From positions 300,467-364,466 of the forward strand of contig NZ_KK211100.1 in assembly GCF_000620305.1 (NCBI RefSeq): a DNA stretch of 64,000 bases, read 5' to 3'. Below, piece by piece: positions 51,951-58,451 of this stretch (position 1 is the stretch's first letter; every line of letters begins with the position of its first letter). The notes beneath the pieces were generated by a model that was not told where the DNA came from, made no database searches, and was given only the letters and a program-made list of their open reading frames with translations. Both the position numbers and the translations under genes were made by a program. Source of the stretch: Desulfitibacter alkalitolerans DSM 16504 (GTDB lineage Bacteria > Bacillota > DSM-16504 > Desulfitibacterales > Desulfitibacteraceae).

Positions 51951-52000
51951 CAAAAATAATAAACCTAATCAGCCATGACTCCAGCAGGCAGCTTAGGTTT
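51951..52000 (-). terminator. Riboswitch expression platform: intrinsic terminator before flgB
   Basis: On the minus strand AAACCTAA (52000-51993) pairs exactly with TTAGGTTT (51968-51961), with a short inner GCC/GGC stem, and is followed by ATTATTTTT. It begins 10 nt after the aptamer and would end transcription of the whole operon. Confidence 0.75.
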
Positions 52001-52009
52001 AATAACCAA

Positions 52010-52090
52010 TTGCAACCTGGCAGTCCTAGCTATCAAGAAGCCTTAGACCCATGGCTTTGCGTCACCATTTTTCAATGGTTTTGCCCATAT
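52010..52090 (-). ncRNA. Cyclic-di-GMP-I riboswitch (GEMM-I) controlling the flgB operon
   Basis: On the minus strand the leader shows the GEMM-I core in order: GGGCAAA, an AACCATTG/CAATGGT-type P2 arm, GTGACGCAAAGCCATGGGTCTAAGG, then GCTAGGACTGCCAGGTTGC closing P3. The ACGCAAAGCC strand and the following GGG...CTAAGG are the parts that bind c-di-GMP and its tetraloop receptor. A terminator follows (51951-52000). Homologous aptamers regulate flagellar operons in other Clostridia. Whether ligand turns the operon off or on is not certain here; OFF would fit motility. Confidence 0.93.
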
Positions 52091-52098
52091 ATTTTGCT

Positions 52099-52128
52099 AT
52101 AATAAGACAATATTCTATATTAAGTCTA
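52099..52128 (-). promoter_or_regulatory. Candidate promoter of the flgB riboswitch leader
   Basis: On the minus strand TAGACT (52123-52128) and TATTAT (52099-52104) are 18 nt apart and end a few bases before the aptamer. A plausible but imperfect sigma-A match. Confidence 0.4.
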
Positions 52129-52193
52129 ATTTTCCTGCTAAGTCCTCCCACTTTTTGTAAAAAAATAAAAGCAGCTTATTCAGCCACTTCCTT

Positions 52194-52640
52194 TTATAAT
52201 GACTCGTGTATTTTATCAACCCTATCCTTGTTGCCATCTATCTTGGTTTTAAGCAGATCTACATTGTCATAGGTAATCTGTTTGCCTTTTTCCAGATTAA
52301 ATCGCAAATTATTGATTTCAGTTAAAATACCAAATAGACTGCTGTTGGGTATTTTATCAACAACCTGTTTGTCAAACTTTTCTATTCCCAGCAGTTTTAC
52401 AATCTTCTCTTTTATTTCTTCAGATTGCTTTCCCAGCTGCTCTCTCAATTCTATATAATCATTAATTTCTTTTAATAACTGGTTCAACTCATTCCATTTT
52501 TCTTTCTGTATAAGCTCCTGCTGTTTAGTTAAAGCCTGGTTTATTTGCTTTAAAAGGTCATTTTGTATATATAAGCTCTGTAAATACTTATGTAAAACAT
52601 TATTAAGCATACAACTGCTGACCCCCTCATTGTGCAGCAT
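52194..52640 (-). CDS. flgN: FlgN-type flagellar export chaperone
   Basis: A helical, charged protein of 148 aa with the FlgN-like pattern: an N-terminal helix (LHKYLQSLYIQNDLLKQI), QELIQKEKWNELNQLLKEINDYIELREQLGK-type coiled coil and a long C-terminal helix. FlgN proteins escort the hook-filament junction proteins FlgK and FlgL. The ATG at 52638-52640 has GGTGG 6 nt upstream; an ATG 30 bp further in with GAGGGGG is an alternative. It follows the unknown gene at 52681-53211, and both lie behind a sigma-28 promoter. Confidence 0.7.
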   Translation of the reverse strand: MLHNEGVSSCMLNNVLHKYLQSLYIQNDLLKQINQALTKQQELIQKEKWNELNQLLKEINDYIELREQLGKQSEEIKEKIVKLLGIEKFDKQVVDKIPNSSLFGILTEINNLRFNLEKGKQITYDNVDLLKTKIDGNKDRVDKIHESL

Positions 52641-52680
52641 AAGACTCCACCTCAACCCACAATTAAAGCGTAAATTCATA

Positions 52681-53211
52681 TTATATATTCTGTTCCCACT
52701 TGTCAAGCTTTTCCATGATTAAACCATATGTTTTTTGAGAAACTTCTGGCAAACCTCCCAAGAGTTCCTCCACTTGTCTAAAGCCTTCTTTTATAGCAGC
52801 TTTTAATTCATCAAGCTTTGATTTATCCCCTCCGCTAATAGCAACAGCAAACTCAACAATTCGATTGCTCACAGCCTCTGCCCCTAATGGCCCATCGTCA
52901 GCAATAAGCCTAGCAGCATCATTTCTTAGGCTTTCTTCTTCAGCAGCCTTTATCTGCCCATCTCCTCTTCCTTGGCCGCGTATTAACTCCGATACTATCC
53001 GTCTTAAGGTTTCGTAAGCCTTTTCACTTTCATTTTTTAACCTCTGTATAGACACCTGATCATACTTTGCAGGCTTTCCATAAGTAATATTTTCTTTGTT
53101 GGATGGAATGTAACCGTCCCCTTTTTCTAGCTTTTTGTTTACTTCCTTTTTTTCGTCCCTTTGCTTTTTTAACAAATAGTTCTCAGCCGGACTGAATGCT
53201 TGGATTTTCAT
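52681..53211 (-). CDS. Unknown flagellar-regulon protein (occupies the flgM position)
   Basis: A cytoplasmic protein of 176 aa starting MKIQAFSPAENYLLKKQ. The N-terminal 60 residues are basic and probably flexible; the rest is helical, with LRRIVSELIRGQG near 80, a DDGPLGAEAVSNRIVEFAVAIS segment near 115, and GFRQVEELLGGLPEVSQKTY. ATG 53209-53211 has GGGGGTG upstream; the longer frame to 53352 would run back through the promoter. The first gene behind a perfect sigma-28 promoter, with flgN next, where Bacillus has flgM. It has no recognisable FlgM motif and is nearly twice as long. Function unknown. Confidence 0.75.
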   Translation of the reverse strand: MKIQAFSPAENYLLKKQRDEKKEVNKKLEKGDGYIPSNKENITYGKPAKYDQVSIQRLKNESEKAYETLRRIVSELIRGQGRGDGQIKAAEEESLRNDAARLIADDGPLGAEAVSNRIVEFAVAISGGDKSKLDELKAAIKEGFRQVEELLGGLPEVSQKTYGLIMEKLDKWEQNI

Positions 53212-53234
53212 TGGGCACACCCCCTTCACCCTAT

Positions 53235-53261
53235 ATATCGGCTGAACATTCCAATACTTTA
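53235..53261 (-). promoter_or_regulatory. Perfect sigma-28 (SigD) promoter
   Basis: On the minus strand TAAA (53258-53261), exactly 15 nt, then GCCGATAT (53235-53242), which is the consensus. It lies 24 bp before the start of the unknown gene at 53211 and should be driven by the SigD encoded at 30693-31448. Confidence 0.92.
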
Positions 53262-53346
53262 GCGGTTTTACTGGAACAAAGGTGCAATTTGTGCTACAAT
53301 TCATTGAAAACACCTTTCTAATATATAAGGATATGGAGGATAAGCT

Positions 53347-53604
53347 ATGCAAAGCATTACAATTTACAGCACCATGAACTGCCCTTATTGTGTTGCAGCA
53401 AAGAACCTATGTATTAATAAGGGATTGGATTATAAGGAAATCGATTTGACTAATGACCCTGATGAGCTTGCTAGAATTAAGGAACAAACTGGGATGCTGA
53501 CAGTTCCACAGATCTTCATAGGTGAGGAGTTCATAGGAGGATATACTGAATTAAGACAGCTAAATGATGCAGGTGAGCTGGATAAAAAACTCCTCAAGGA
53601 TTGA
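53347..53604 (+). CDS. Glutaredoxin
   Basis: Thiol-disulfide oxidoreductase of 85 aa with the dithiol active site CPYC at 12-15, the cis-Pro loop TVPQIFIG near 52, and the GGYTEL glutathione-binding segment near 64. Length fits the GrxC type. The ATG has GGAGG 7 nt upstream. It is divergent from the sigma-28-driven gene and ends at its own terminator. In organisms without glutathione such proteins may use other thiols. Confidence 0.92.
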   Translation: MQSITIYSTMNCPYCVAAKNLCINKGLDYKEIDLTNDPDELARIKEQTGMLTVPQIFIGEEFIGGYTELRQLNDAGELDKKLLKD

Positions 53605-53611
53605 CACAGTT

Positions 53612-53636
53612 AAAGGTGCCCGAGGCACCTTTATTT
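53612..53636 (+). terminator. Rho-independent terminator of the glutaredoxin gene
   Basis: A perfect 9-bp stem AAAGGTGCC/GGCACCTTT with a 3-nt loop, followed by ATTT, 7 bp after the stop codon. Confidence 0.85.
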
Positions 53637-53690
53637 AGTCTATTATAGATATTACTGCACCTTATACTCACCACTAATACAATCTGCTGT

Positions 53691-53723
53691 AACAAAAACC
53701 TATCTTTTTCTTCTAAAAAGGTT
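53691..53723 (-). terminator. Probable terminator of the fliL2-HD-GYP operon
   Basis: On the minus strand AACCTTTTT (53723-53715) pairs with AAAAA and AGGTT (53709-53697) across a 3-nt bulge, followed by UUUGUU. It lies about 24 bp after the HD-GYP stop. Confidence 0.55.
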
Positions 53724-53746
53724 CAATTCTTTTTAATATATGCTTC

Positions 53747-54991
53747 TTAGCTGTGCAGCAGGGGGAGAACCTCGATTATATGTAAATTCCTTTCCTTGGC
53801 CAGATTAATAAAGACATTTTCTGTTTTAACAAGGGGTCTTGATATAAATTCTGTACTACTTACAAGAATTACAGATGCCTTTTCACCATTGCTTAGAATA
53901 ACGTTATTTCCAATATAGCTGCTGGCTACATTATAAAGAAATGGCCGCAGATAGGTTATGTCAAACTGTCCTATACAATCATTTTCAAGATAATTCAAAA
54001 TTGTAAAAGGGCATTCTTTTTTCGCATAAGGGCGGTCTGCAACCATTGCAGAATAAACATCAGCAATGGCCACAATTTTTCCAAATACACTTATCTTCCC
54101 ACCATTTATGCCCATTGGATATCCTGTACCATCGTATCTTTCATGATGCATTAATACCCCAAGAACAACTTCTATTTCTAGATCAGTTATATTCTTTAAT
54201 ATTTCATATCCGTATTGACTATGCTTTTTAACCAGACTGTATTCTTGTGATGTTAATGAACCCGGTTTATCCAACAGATGCTTATCTATTTTTGATTTTC
54301 CTATATCGTGTAGGACACCTGTTTTGGCTAACAGGGAAACGGACCTGTCATCTAGCCCAACCCATTTGCCCAGCAATGAGGCTAACAAGGCAACATTTAA
54401 GGAATGGGCATATAGATAATCATCTTTGCTGATGGTTTTTTCAAGTATTTCAAGGGGCAAATTGGTGTTGGCCTGTTCAGCTATAGACCCAGTTATTTCC
54501 TCTACATATTTCACGTCTAAGGGGTTTCCAGACCCTACCTCTTGAATCAGCTTCTTAATTTTATTTTTATCAACCACATACCCATTATCAACATATCTAT
54601 GTATTAGGGTTTCGGTCTCTATAAGCTCATTACTGGAAGCCTGATTTTTATAGACTAATACTTCCTCAAAATTTAGCTTCTGCAGCACATCTATGAAATG
54701 ATCAGTTAACACACTGCCCTTGGAAATGAGTTCTGTCCCATATGCCGACACAATATCCATAGCTAAAACCATTCCAGGAATTAAATCCTTTACGCTAATA
54801 TACTCAGTATTTCTTTCCGCTCCAACCATGAAATACTCTCCTTCGCCATTTAATATCATATAGCTGATTATGCCGTTTTCTTGAATTTCATTTTCTAACG
54901 CGATTTTTTCCTGGGGACTCAAGATATCTCCATTATTGTAAAAGGTTATTAAGTCTTCAAGCAAGTCATTATTTATTATAAAATCATCCAT
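53747..54991 (-). CDS. HD-GYP domain protein, probable c-di-GMP phosphodiesterase
   Basis: Protein of 414 aa. The N-terminal about 185 residues are of unclassified type, including a VKDLIPGMVLAMDIV segment typical of the linker before HD-GYP domains. The HD-GYP domain has His196, the metal pair His228-Asp229 in LLAKTGVLHDIGKSKID, and HHERYDGTGYP at 282-292, where GYP is complete. Active HD-GYP proteins hydrolyse c-di-GMP. It follows a FliL paralogue and a c-di-GMP riboswitch, so its own product level may depend on its substrate. No receiver or membrane segment is seen. Confidence 0.88.
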   Translation of the reverse strand: MDDFIINNDLLEDLITFYNNGDILSPQEKIALENEIQENGIISYMILNGEGEYFMVGAERNTEYISVKDLIPGMVLAMDIVSAYGTELISKGSVLTDHFIDVLQKLNFEEVLVYKNQASSNELIETETLIHRYVDNGYVVDKNKIKKLIQEVGSGNPLDVKYVEEITGSIAEQANTNLPLEILEKTISKDDYLYAHSLNVALLASLLGKWVGLDDRSVSLLAKTGVLHDIGKSKIDKHLLDKPGSLTSQEYSLVKKHSQYGYEILKNITDLEIEVVLGVLMHHERYDGTGYPMGINGGKISVFGKIVAIADVYSAMVADRPYAKKECPFTILNYLENDCIGQFDITYLRPFLYNVASSYIGNNVILSNGEKASVILVSSTEFISRPLVKTENVFINLAKERNLHIIEVLPLLHS

Positions 54992-55028
54992 ATTAGCACA
55001 TACCTCCTTTTACTAAGAACCCCTCCCT

Positions 55029-55451
55029 TTAGTTAATCAATATTTCCTGAAAATAAACCCCTGTAGTTTTCACATTCAAACTATTATTGATTTTCATCTG
55101 CAGCATGTCTTTTAAAAGGTTCTCTTTCATCAATTCATTTACCTGCTTTTCAGTAAGGTCATTAAAGAAATTTATACAAATTTCTTTAATTTTTGCTGGA
55201 TTTTGACTTAAAACTTGATATGTCTCACTTCCGCCTGCTTCAACAACAATAACTGCCTTTATATGAATTAGTTTTCTATTTACATCATCAAACTTTAGAT
55301 GGGTTACTATCTCAATGGGATCAGTAAAATACTCATCCACATCTGCTGATCTTGCCAGTTTACCTTGAAGCAATACTGTAGCTAATATTGCTCCAGAACA
55401 CAAAAGAAATACTATAAATATTACCATAATTTTAAAATTAAAATCCTTCAC
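55029..55451 (-). CDS. FliL-like membrane protein (second copy)
   Basis: A protein of 140 aa with a short basic N-terminus, one membrane helix (about residues 8-30, MVIFIVFLLCSGAILATVLL) and an extracytoplasmic domain ending VYFQEILIN, like the YFEEFIIQ end of FliL at 39862-40329. The central KIKEICINFFNDLTEKQVNEL region matches the FliL pattern of a conserved helix. GTG at 55449-55451 follows GGGGTG; the longer frame from 55610 translates the riboswitch and is not real. Likely a stator- or swarming-linked accessory with the HD-GYP protein encoded 37 bp downstream. Confidence 0.78.
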   Translation of the reverse strand: MKDFNFKIMVIFIVFLLCSGAILATVLLQGKLARSADVDEYFTDPIEIVTHLKFDDVNRKLIHIKAVIVVEAGGSETYQVLSQNPAKIKEICINFFNDLTEKQVNELMKENLLKDMLQMKINNSLNVKTTGVYFQEILIN

Positions 55452-55489
55452 CCTGACACCCCATTCGTATTTATTAAAACTAATTGTTA

Positions 55490-55536
55490 AAAATAAAAAA
55501 CCTAGTCTGCCAAGACAAATAGGGCAAACTAAGTTT
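55490..55536 (-). terminator. Riboswitch expression platform: terminator before fliL2
   Basis: On the minus strand AAACTTAGTTTGCC (55536-55523) pairs with GGCAGACTAGGTTT (55511-55498) with G-U pairs, followed by TTTATTTTT. Its 5-prime arm overlaps the 11-nt stretch complementary to the start of the aptamer. Confidence 0.85.
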
Positions 55537-55555
55537 AATCTGTAAGAACTGTATT

Positions 55556-55632
55556 TTGCAGTCTGGCAATCATACCCACTGGCTTTAGACCCATGACTTT
55601 GCGTCACCACCTTTCGGTGGCTTTGCCCTATT
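55556..55632 (-). ncRNA. Cyclic-di-GMP-I riboswitch (GEMM-I) controlling fliL2 and the HD-GYP gene
   Basis: On the minus strand: AGGGCAAAGCCACC-GAAA-GGTGG gives P2 capped by a perfect GAAA tetraloop, then TGACGCAAAGTCATGGGTCTAAAGCC, then the P3 arm closing with GCCAGACTGC. These are the GEMM-I core elements, including the tetraloop and the CTAAAG receptor. A terminator follows at 55490-55536. AATAGGGCAAA at the aptamer start can pair exactly with TTTGCCCTATT in the terminator arm, which predicts antitermination without ligand. Confidence 0.95.
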
Positions 55633-55766
55633 GTATATTTATTAACTTAAGAGTATAGTCCCACATGCCAATACCATGGTCTACCATGGTCCTATATTTT
55701 GAATATATTCTATATTTGACGACAAATTCCTTCCTATTAGGAAAAATATTTCCATATTTTTACGCG

Positions 55767-55796
55767 AAAAAGCTCCTGTTCTAATAATAGGAGCTT
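55767..55796 (-). terminator. Rho-independent terminator of the DUF4321-like gene
   Basis: A perfect 8-bp stem AAGCTCCT/AGGAGCTT (55770-55777 and 55789-55796) with an 11-nt loop is followed on the minus strand by UUUUU. It separates this gene from the fliL2 riboswitch unit. Confidence 0.85.
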
Positions 55797-55837
55797 AAGA
55801 TTAAACAGTGTTTTATATTAAATTGAAGGACAATAAT

Positions 55838-56092
55838 TTATAATTTCCTATAGATCCAAAAAGCCAGCATCAGGCCAATAACACTTGCAAGATTAACCCT
55901 GATTAACAAGTCAATATCCCATACAATAATCATGAAATCTCCTGACGGGCTCCAGCGAATCTGCTGGCTTTCATAAATATATGGAACACCCAGCTTCCCT
56001 AAAATATCCCCAATAATTCCCCCTAACAACAAACCAATGACCAAGAGAACCAACAGTATCAATATAGAAGCTCCAGAAGTTGATCTTTTCAC
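55838..56092 (-). CDS. Small membrane protein, DUF4321 type
   Basis: A protein of 84 aa with two membrane helices (about residues 9-30 and 61-80) and an intervening loop with GKLGVPYIYESQQIRWSPSG. Short Clostridial proteins of this form are grouped as DUF4321, with unknown function. GTG at 56090-56092 has GGAG 9 nt upstream; the TTG at 56107 is inside that site. A promoter (56134-56162) and a terminator flank it, so it is a single-gene unit between hag-linked genes and the riboswitch. Confidence 0.7.
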   Translation of the reverse strand: MKRSTSGASILILLVLLVIGLLLGGIIGDILGKLGVPYIYESQQIRWSPSGDFMIIVWDIDLLIRVNLASVIGLMLAFWIYRKL

Positions 56093-56133
56093 TTGCACAC
56101 TCTCCAATTCTATGTATTCGTGTACGCATAACC

Positions 56134-56162
56134 TATATACATAGATTTAACAGTTTCAGCAA
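56134..56162 (-). promoter_or_regulatory. Candidate sigma-A promoter of the DUF4321-like gene
   Basis: On the minus strand TTGCTG (56157-56162) is 17 nt from TATATA (56134-56139), about 40 bp before the GTG start. Confidence 0.5.
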
Positions 56163-56199
56163 AATTCCTCTTTTTTTCTGCAATTTTGTAAAATATAGA

Positions 56200-56227
56200 A
56201 AATAAAAACCTAGTATTAATAACTAGG
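56200..56227 (-). terminator. Rho-independent terminator of the coiled-coil gene
   Basis: A perfect 6-bp stem CCTAGT/ACTAGG with a 7-nt loop is followed on the minus strand by TTTTTATTTT. It starts 9 bp after the stop codon. Confidence 0.85.
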
Positions 56228-56236
56228 CGCACATAC

Positions 56237-56536
56237 CTATACAATCTTCCGTTTGTTAATGGTTTCTCCTACTGCATTTAAGGTCCCCTCTACATGTGAA
56301 ATGCGTAAATTTACGCTGTCCATCTCCGCTTTGAAGACCTGGTTGCTGTGCTCAATAGCTTTAACAACTTCAAAAATTTCATCCTGTCTTCTTTCCAACG
56401 AGAAAATTCTTTGATCCATTGCATCCAGCCTTTGATCCATTGCATCCAGCCTTTGGTCTATTGCATCTAGCCTTCCATCAATTGTACCTAATTTGTTTAA
56501 TATAAGATCAAACATATTCTTCATATCTTTATCCAA
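56237..56536 (-). CDS. Hypothetical coiled-coil protein with 7-residue repeats
   Basis: A protein of 99 aa that is almost entirely heptad coiled coil. Residues 16-42 are four near-identical units of the type RLDAIDQ/RLDAMDQ/RLDAMDQ/RIFSLER. Proteins of this form are common beside mobile or regulatory genes in Firmicutes, without a known role. TTG at 56534-56536 has a GGGGTGAG site. It has a strong own promoter with an extended -10 and an own terminator, so it is a free-standing unit. No function assigned. Confidence 0.7.
   Translation of the reverse strand: MDKDMKNMFDLILNKLGTIDGRLDAIDQRLDAMDQRLDAMDQRIFSLERRQDEIFEVVKAIEHSNQVFKAEMDSVNLRISHVEGTLNAVGETINKRKIV
56411..56473 (-). repeat. Three tandem 21-bp units in the coiled-coil gene
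   Basis: Plus-strand unit TTGATCCATTGCATCCAGCC plus T (21 bp) at 56411-56431 is repeated exactly at 56432-56452 and with three changes at 56453-56473. Each unit encodes one heptad. Confidence 0.9.
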
Positions 56537-56567
56537 TTAACTCACCCCGCAAGCACTTCATATCCAT

Positions 56568-56596
56568 ATTATAACAGTTGGCTTTTTCTTAAACAA
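56568..56596 (-). promoter_or_regulatory. Sigma-A promoter of the coiled-coil gene
   Basis: On the minus strand TTGTTT (56591-56596), 17 nt, then a TGT-extended exact TATAAT (56568-56573), about 32 bp before the TTG start. Confidence 0.75.
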
Positions 56597-56860
56597 GTAA
56601 TATTTATCCAATCTTCAAATTCACCATTTTCACTTTCCTTTGGCCTTCTATAGCATCCAATACATTTTCAATCTCTTGTTTTTAAATCTCTATTCCATTT
56701 TTCATTAATCTTTAAGCATTTAATTATTTGTTTAAATATCTGATGTAGTTTTTAAAATCATTCTCATTTTTGTGAATAAATGCTTATCTCATGTATAGAA
56801 AAAATATCTCTTCTTGATTTTTCATAACATTAATGTTTTCTTCATCCCTATCTCTGCTAT
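56571..56860 (-). pseudogene. Possible decayed coding remnant downstream of hag
   Basis: About 290 bp without an intact gene. On the minus strand one frame keeps coding-like runs (RDRDEENINVMKNQEEIF, then NENDFKNYIRYLNK, then KQEIENVLDAIEGQRK) broken by four TAA codons, and after a one-base shift continues as ESENGEFEDWINITCLRK to a stop. The pattern suggests a gene lost by stop and frameshift mutations; AT-rich chance composition cannot be excluded. I do not recognise the family. The promoter of the coiled-coil gene now lies in its 3-prime end. Confidence 0.25.
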
Positions 56861-56872
56861 AAAAATCAATTG

Positions 56873-56908
56873 AAAAAGAGTCAGGGAAATATTCCCCTGA
56901 CCCTCTTT
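56873..56908 (-). terminator. Strong terminator of hag
   Basis: On the minus strand a GAGGGTCAGGG/CCCTGACTC stem (one bulge) with an AU-rich loop is followed by TTTTT, 15 bp after the flagellin stop. Fits a highly expressed gene. Confidence 0.9.
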
Positions 56909-56923
56909 GTAATACTAAATTCA

Positions 56924-58444
56924 TTATCTCAATAATTGAAGTACTGCTTGAGGTGCCTGGTTGGCTTGAGCAAGCATTGCTGTAGCAGCTTGCTGAAGGA
57001 TGTTTTGCTTGGTAAATTCCATCATTTCCTTGGCCATGTCCACGTCTCTGATTCTTGATTCAGAAGCTTGTAGGTTTTCTGAAGATGTATCTAAGTTCTT
57101 GATTGTATGGTCTAATCTGTTTTGAGCTGCTCCAAGTTTGGATCTCTCTGCGGAAACGGTTTCAAGTGCATTATTTATAGTAGTAATGGCTAGGTTTGCA
57201 GAGCCTTGAGTTGAAATATTTAATCCTTTATGTGCAACAGCTTCTTGTGATACAGTACCGTCAGCTGCTATAATTGCTGAAGTTGATGCAGTCTGGGTTT
57301 GTGCAATAGCCGCGCTACTATTAGCAGTATAAGTTGTACCGGTTGCCCCAACAGCTGCAAATGCTGTTGCGTAGGTTGTTGCTCCACCTAAAGAGACAGT
57401 TGCTATCCTATCAGTTGAAGCATCCCCAACTACTACTGAACTTTGATTATTATACATTTTAGCAGCTGTTCCCACAGTACCACCAGTATCTGTTGAACCT
57501 AACTGGACATTAAAATACTGAGATGTGAGTGTTGCATTATATTGAAGTCCAGGTATACTTGTACTTACATCTGCATGTGAAGTCATAGTAATTGTTGCAC
57601 CTTGGTATGTGAAAACAGAGTTTGCACCTGAACTATCTAACATTGCACCAGCATTTGTCCAAGTATTTCCTCCATCAATTGAATACTCAGCTGCTGTGAC
57701 CTTTGTACCATCAGAAGCAGTAACTCGTATATTTAACGTAACGTCACTTGAACCAGTATATGAACCTCCTGCAGTTGCAGTGGTATTAGCTGTGCCACCA
57801 GTTACAGCAACTGCTTGTGTAGCAGCAACCTTTGCAATATTTACAAAGTAACCATTTAAGCCTTCAGAGTTGGTTGTTACTGAAAAATTTGTTCCTAATT
57901 CTGAACCGTATGTAACTGTTGTGTTCACAATATTACCAGCAACTCCAAGGGTTTTAGCATCCATAGCACCAATAGTCAGGCCTACACTTTGACCTTGGTT
58001 AGCACCAATATGGAAAGTATTATTAAGACCACCAGCTAAAAGGTTCTTCGTGTTAAACTCAGTTGTATTAGAAATTCTTGTAATCTCTTTAGCCAACTGA
58101 TCTACTTCAGCTTGAAGCTTTGTTCGGTCATCAGCTGTATTGGTATCTGTTGCTGATTGTACTGCTAGCTCTCTCATCCTTTGAAGAATAGCATGAGTCT
58201 CATTTAAAGCACCCTCAGCTGTTTGAATTAAAGAAATACCATCTTGAGCATTTCTTGAAGCTTGGTTAAGACCTCTGATTTGCCCTCTCATCTTTTCAGA
58301 GATTGCAAGACCTGCCGCATCATCTCCAGCTCTGTTGATTCTAAAGCCTGAGGACAACTTTTCCATTGCTTTTGCGCCAGAGCTGTTGGTAATTCCCAAC
58401 TGTCTATGGGTGTTCATTGCCATTAAGTTGTTGTTAATTCTCAT
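56924..58444 (-). CDS. hag: Flagellin
   Basis: Filament subunit of 506 aa. The N-terminal D0/D1 region (MRINNNLMAMNTHRQL, LSSGFRINRAGDDAAGLAISEKM) and the C-terminal part (IRDVDMAKEMMEFTKQNILQQAA and ending QAPQAVLQLLR) are classical. The central region (about 165-400) is a Thr/Ala/Gly-rich surface domain, making the protein longer than the 304-aa Bacillus Hag. It contains a SIDGGNTW Asp-box-like motif. A sigma-28 promoter (58553-58579), a structured leader with CsrA-type sites and a strong terminator surround it. FliS, its chaperone, is encoded just upstream. Confidence 0.97.
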   Translation of the reverse strand: MRINNNLMAMNTHRQLGITNSSGAKAMEKLSSGFRINRAGDDAAGLAISEKMRGQIRGLNQASRNAQDGISLIQTAEGALNETHAILQRMRELAVQSATDTNTADDRTKLQAEVDQLAKEITRISNTTEFNTKNLLAGGLNNTFHIGANQGQSVGLTIGAMDAKTLGVAGNIVNTTVTYGSELGTNFSVTTNSEGLNGYFVNIAKVAATQAVAVTGGTANTTATAGGSYTGSSDVTLNIRVTASDGTKVTAAEYSIDGGNTWTNAGAMLDSSGANSVFTYQGATITMTSHADVSTSIPGLQYNATLTSQYFNVQLGSTDTGGTVGTAAKMYNNQSSVVVGDASTDRIATVSLGGATTYATAFAAVGATGTTYTANSSAAIAQTQTASTSAIIAADGTVSQEAVAHKGLNISTQGSANLAITTINNALETVSAERSKLGAAQNRLDHTIKNLDTSSENLQASESRIRDVDMAKEMMEFTKQNILQQAATAMLAQANQAPQAVLQLLR

Positions 58445-58451
58445 TATATAA

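Noticed and set aside
52051-52272. Plus-strand 73-codon frame over the flgB riboswitch
   Set aside because: It lies antisense to the aptamer and to the 3-prime end of flgN; no binding site.
53212-53352. N-terminal extension of the unknown gene at 52681
   Set aside because: It would code through the sigma-28 promoter and the ribosome binding site; ATG 53211 is the start.
55452-55610. N-terminal 53 codons of the longest frame over fliL2
   Set aside because: They translate the riboswitch and terminator; a GTG at 55451 with a GGGGTG site starts the membrane protein.
56411-56473. CRISPR-like short repeats
   Set aside because: The units are contiguous without spacers and encode protein heptads.
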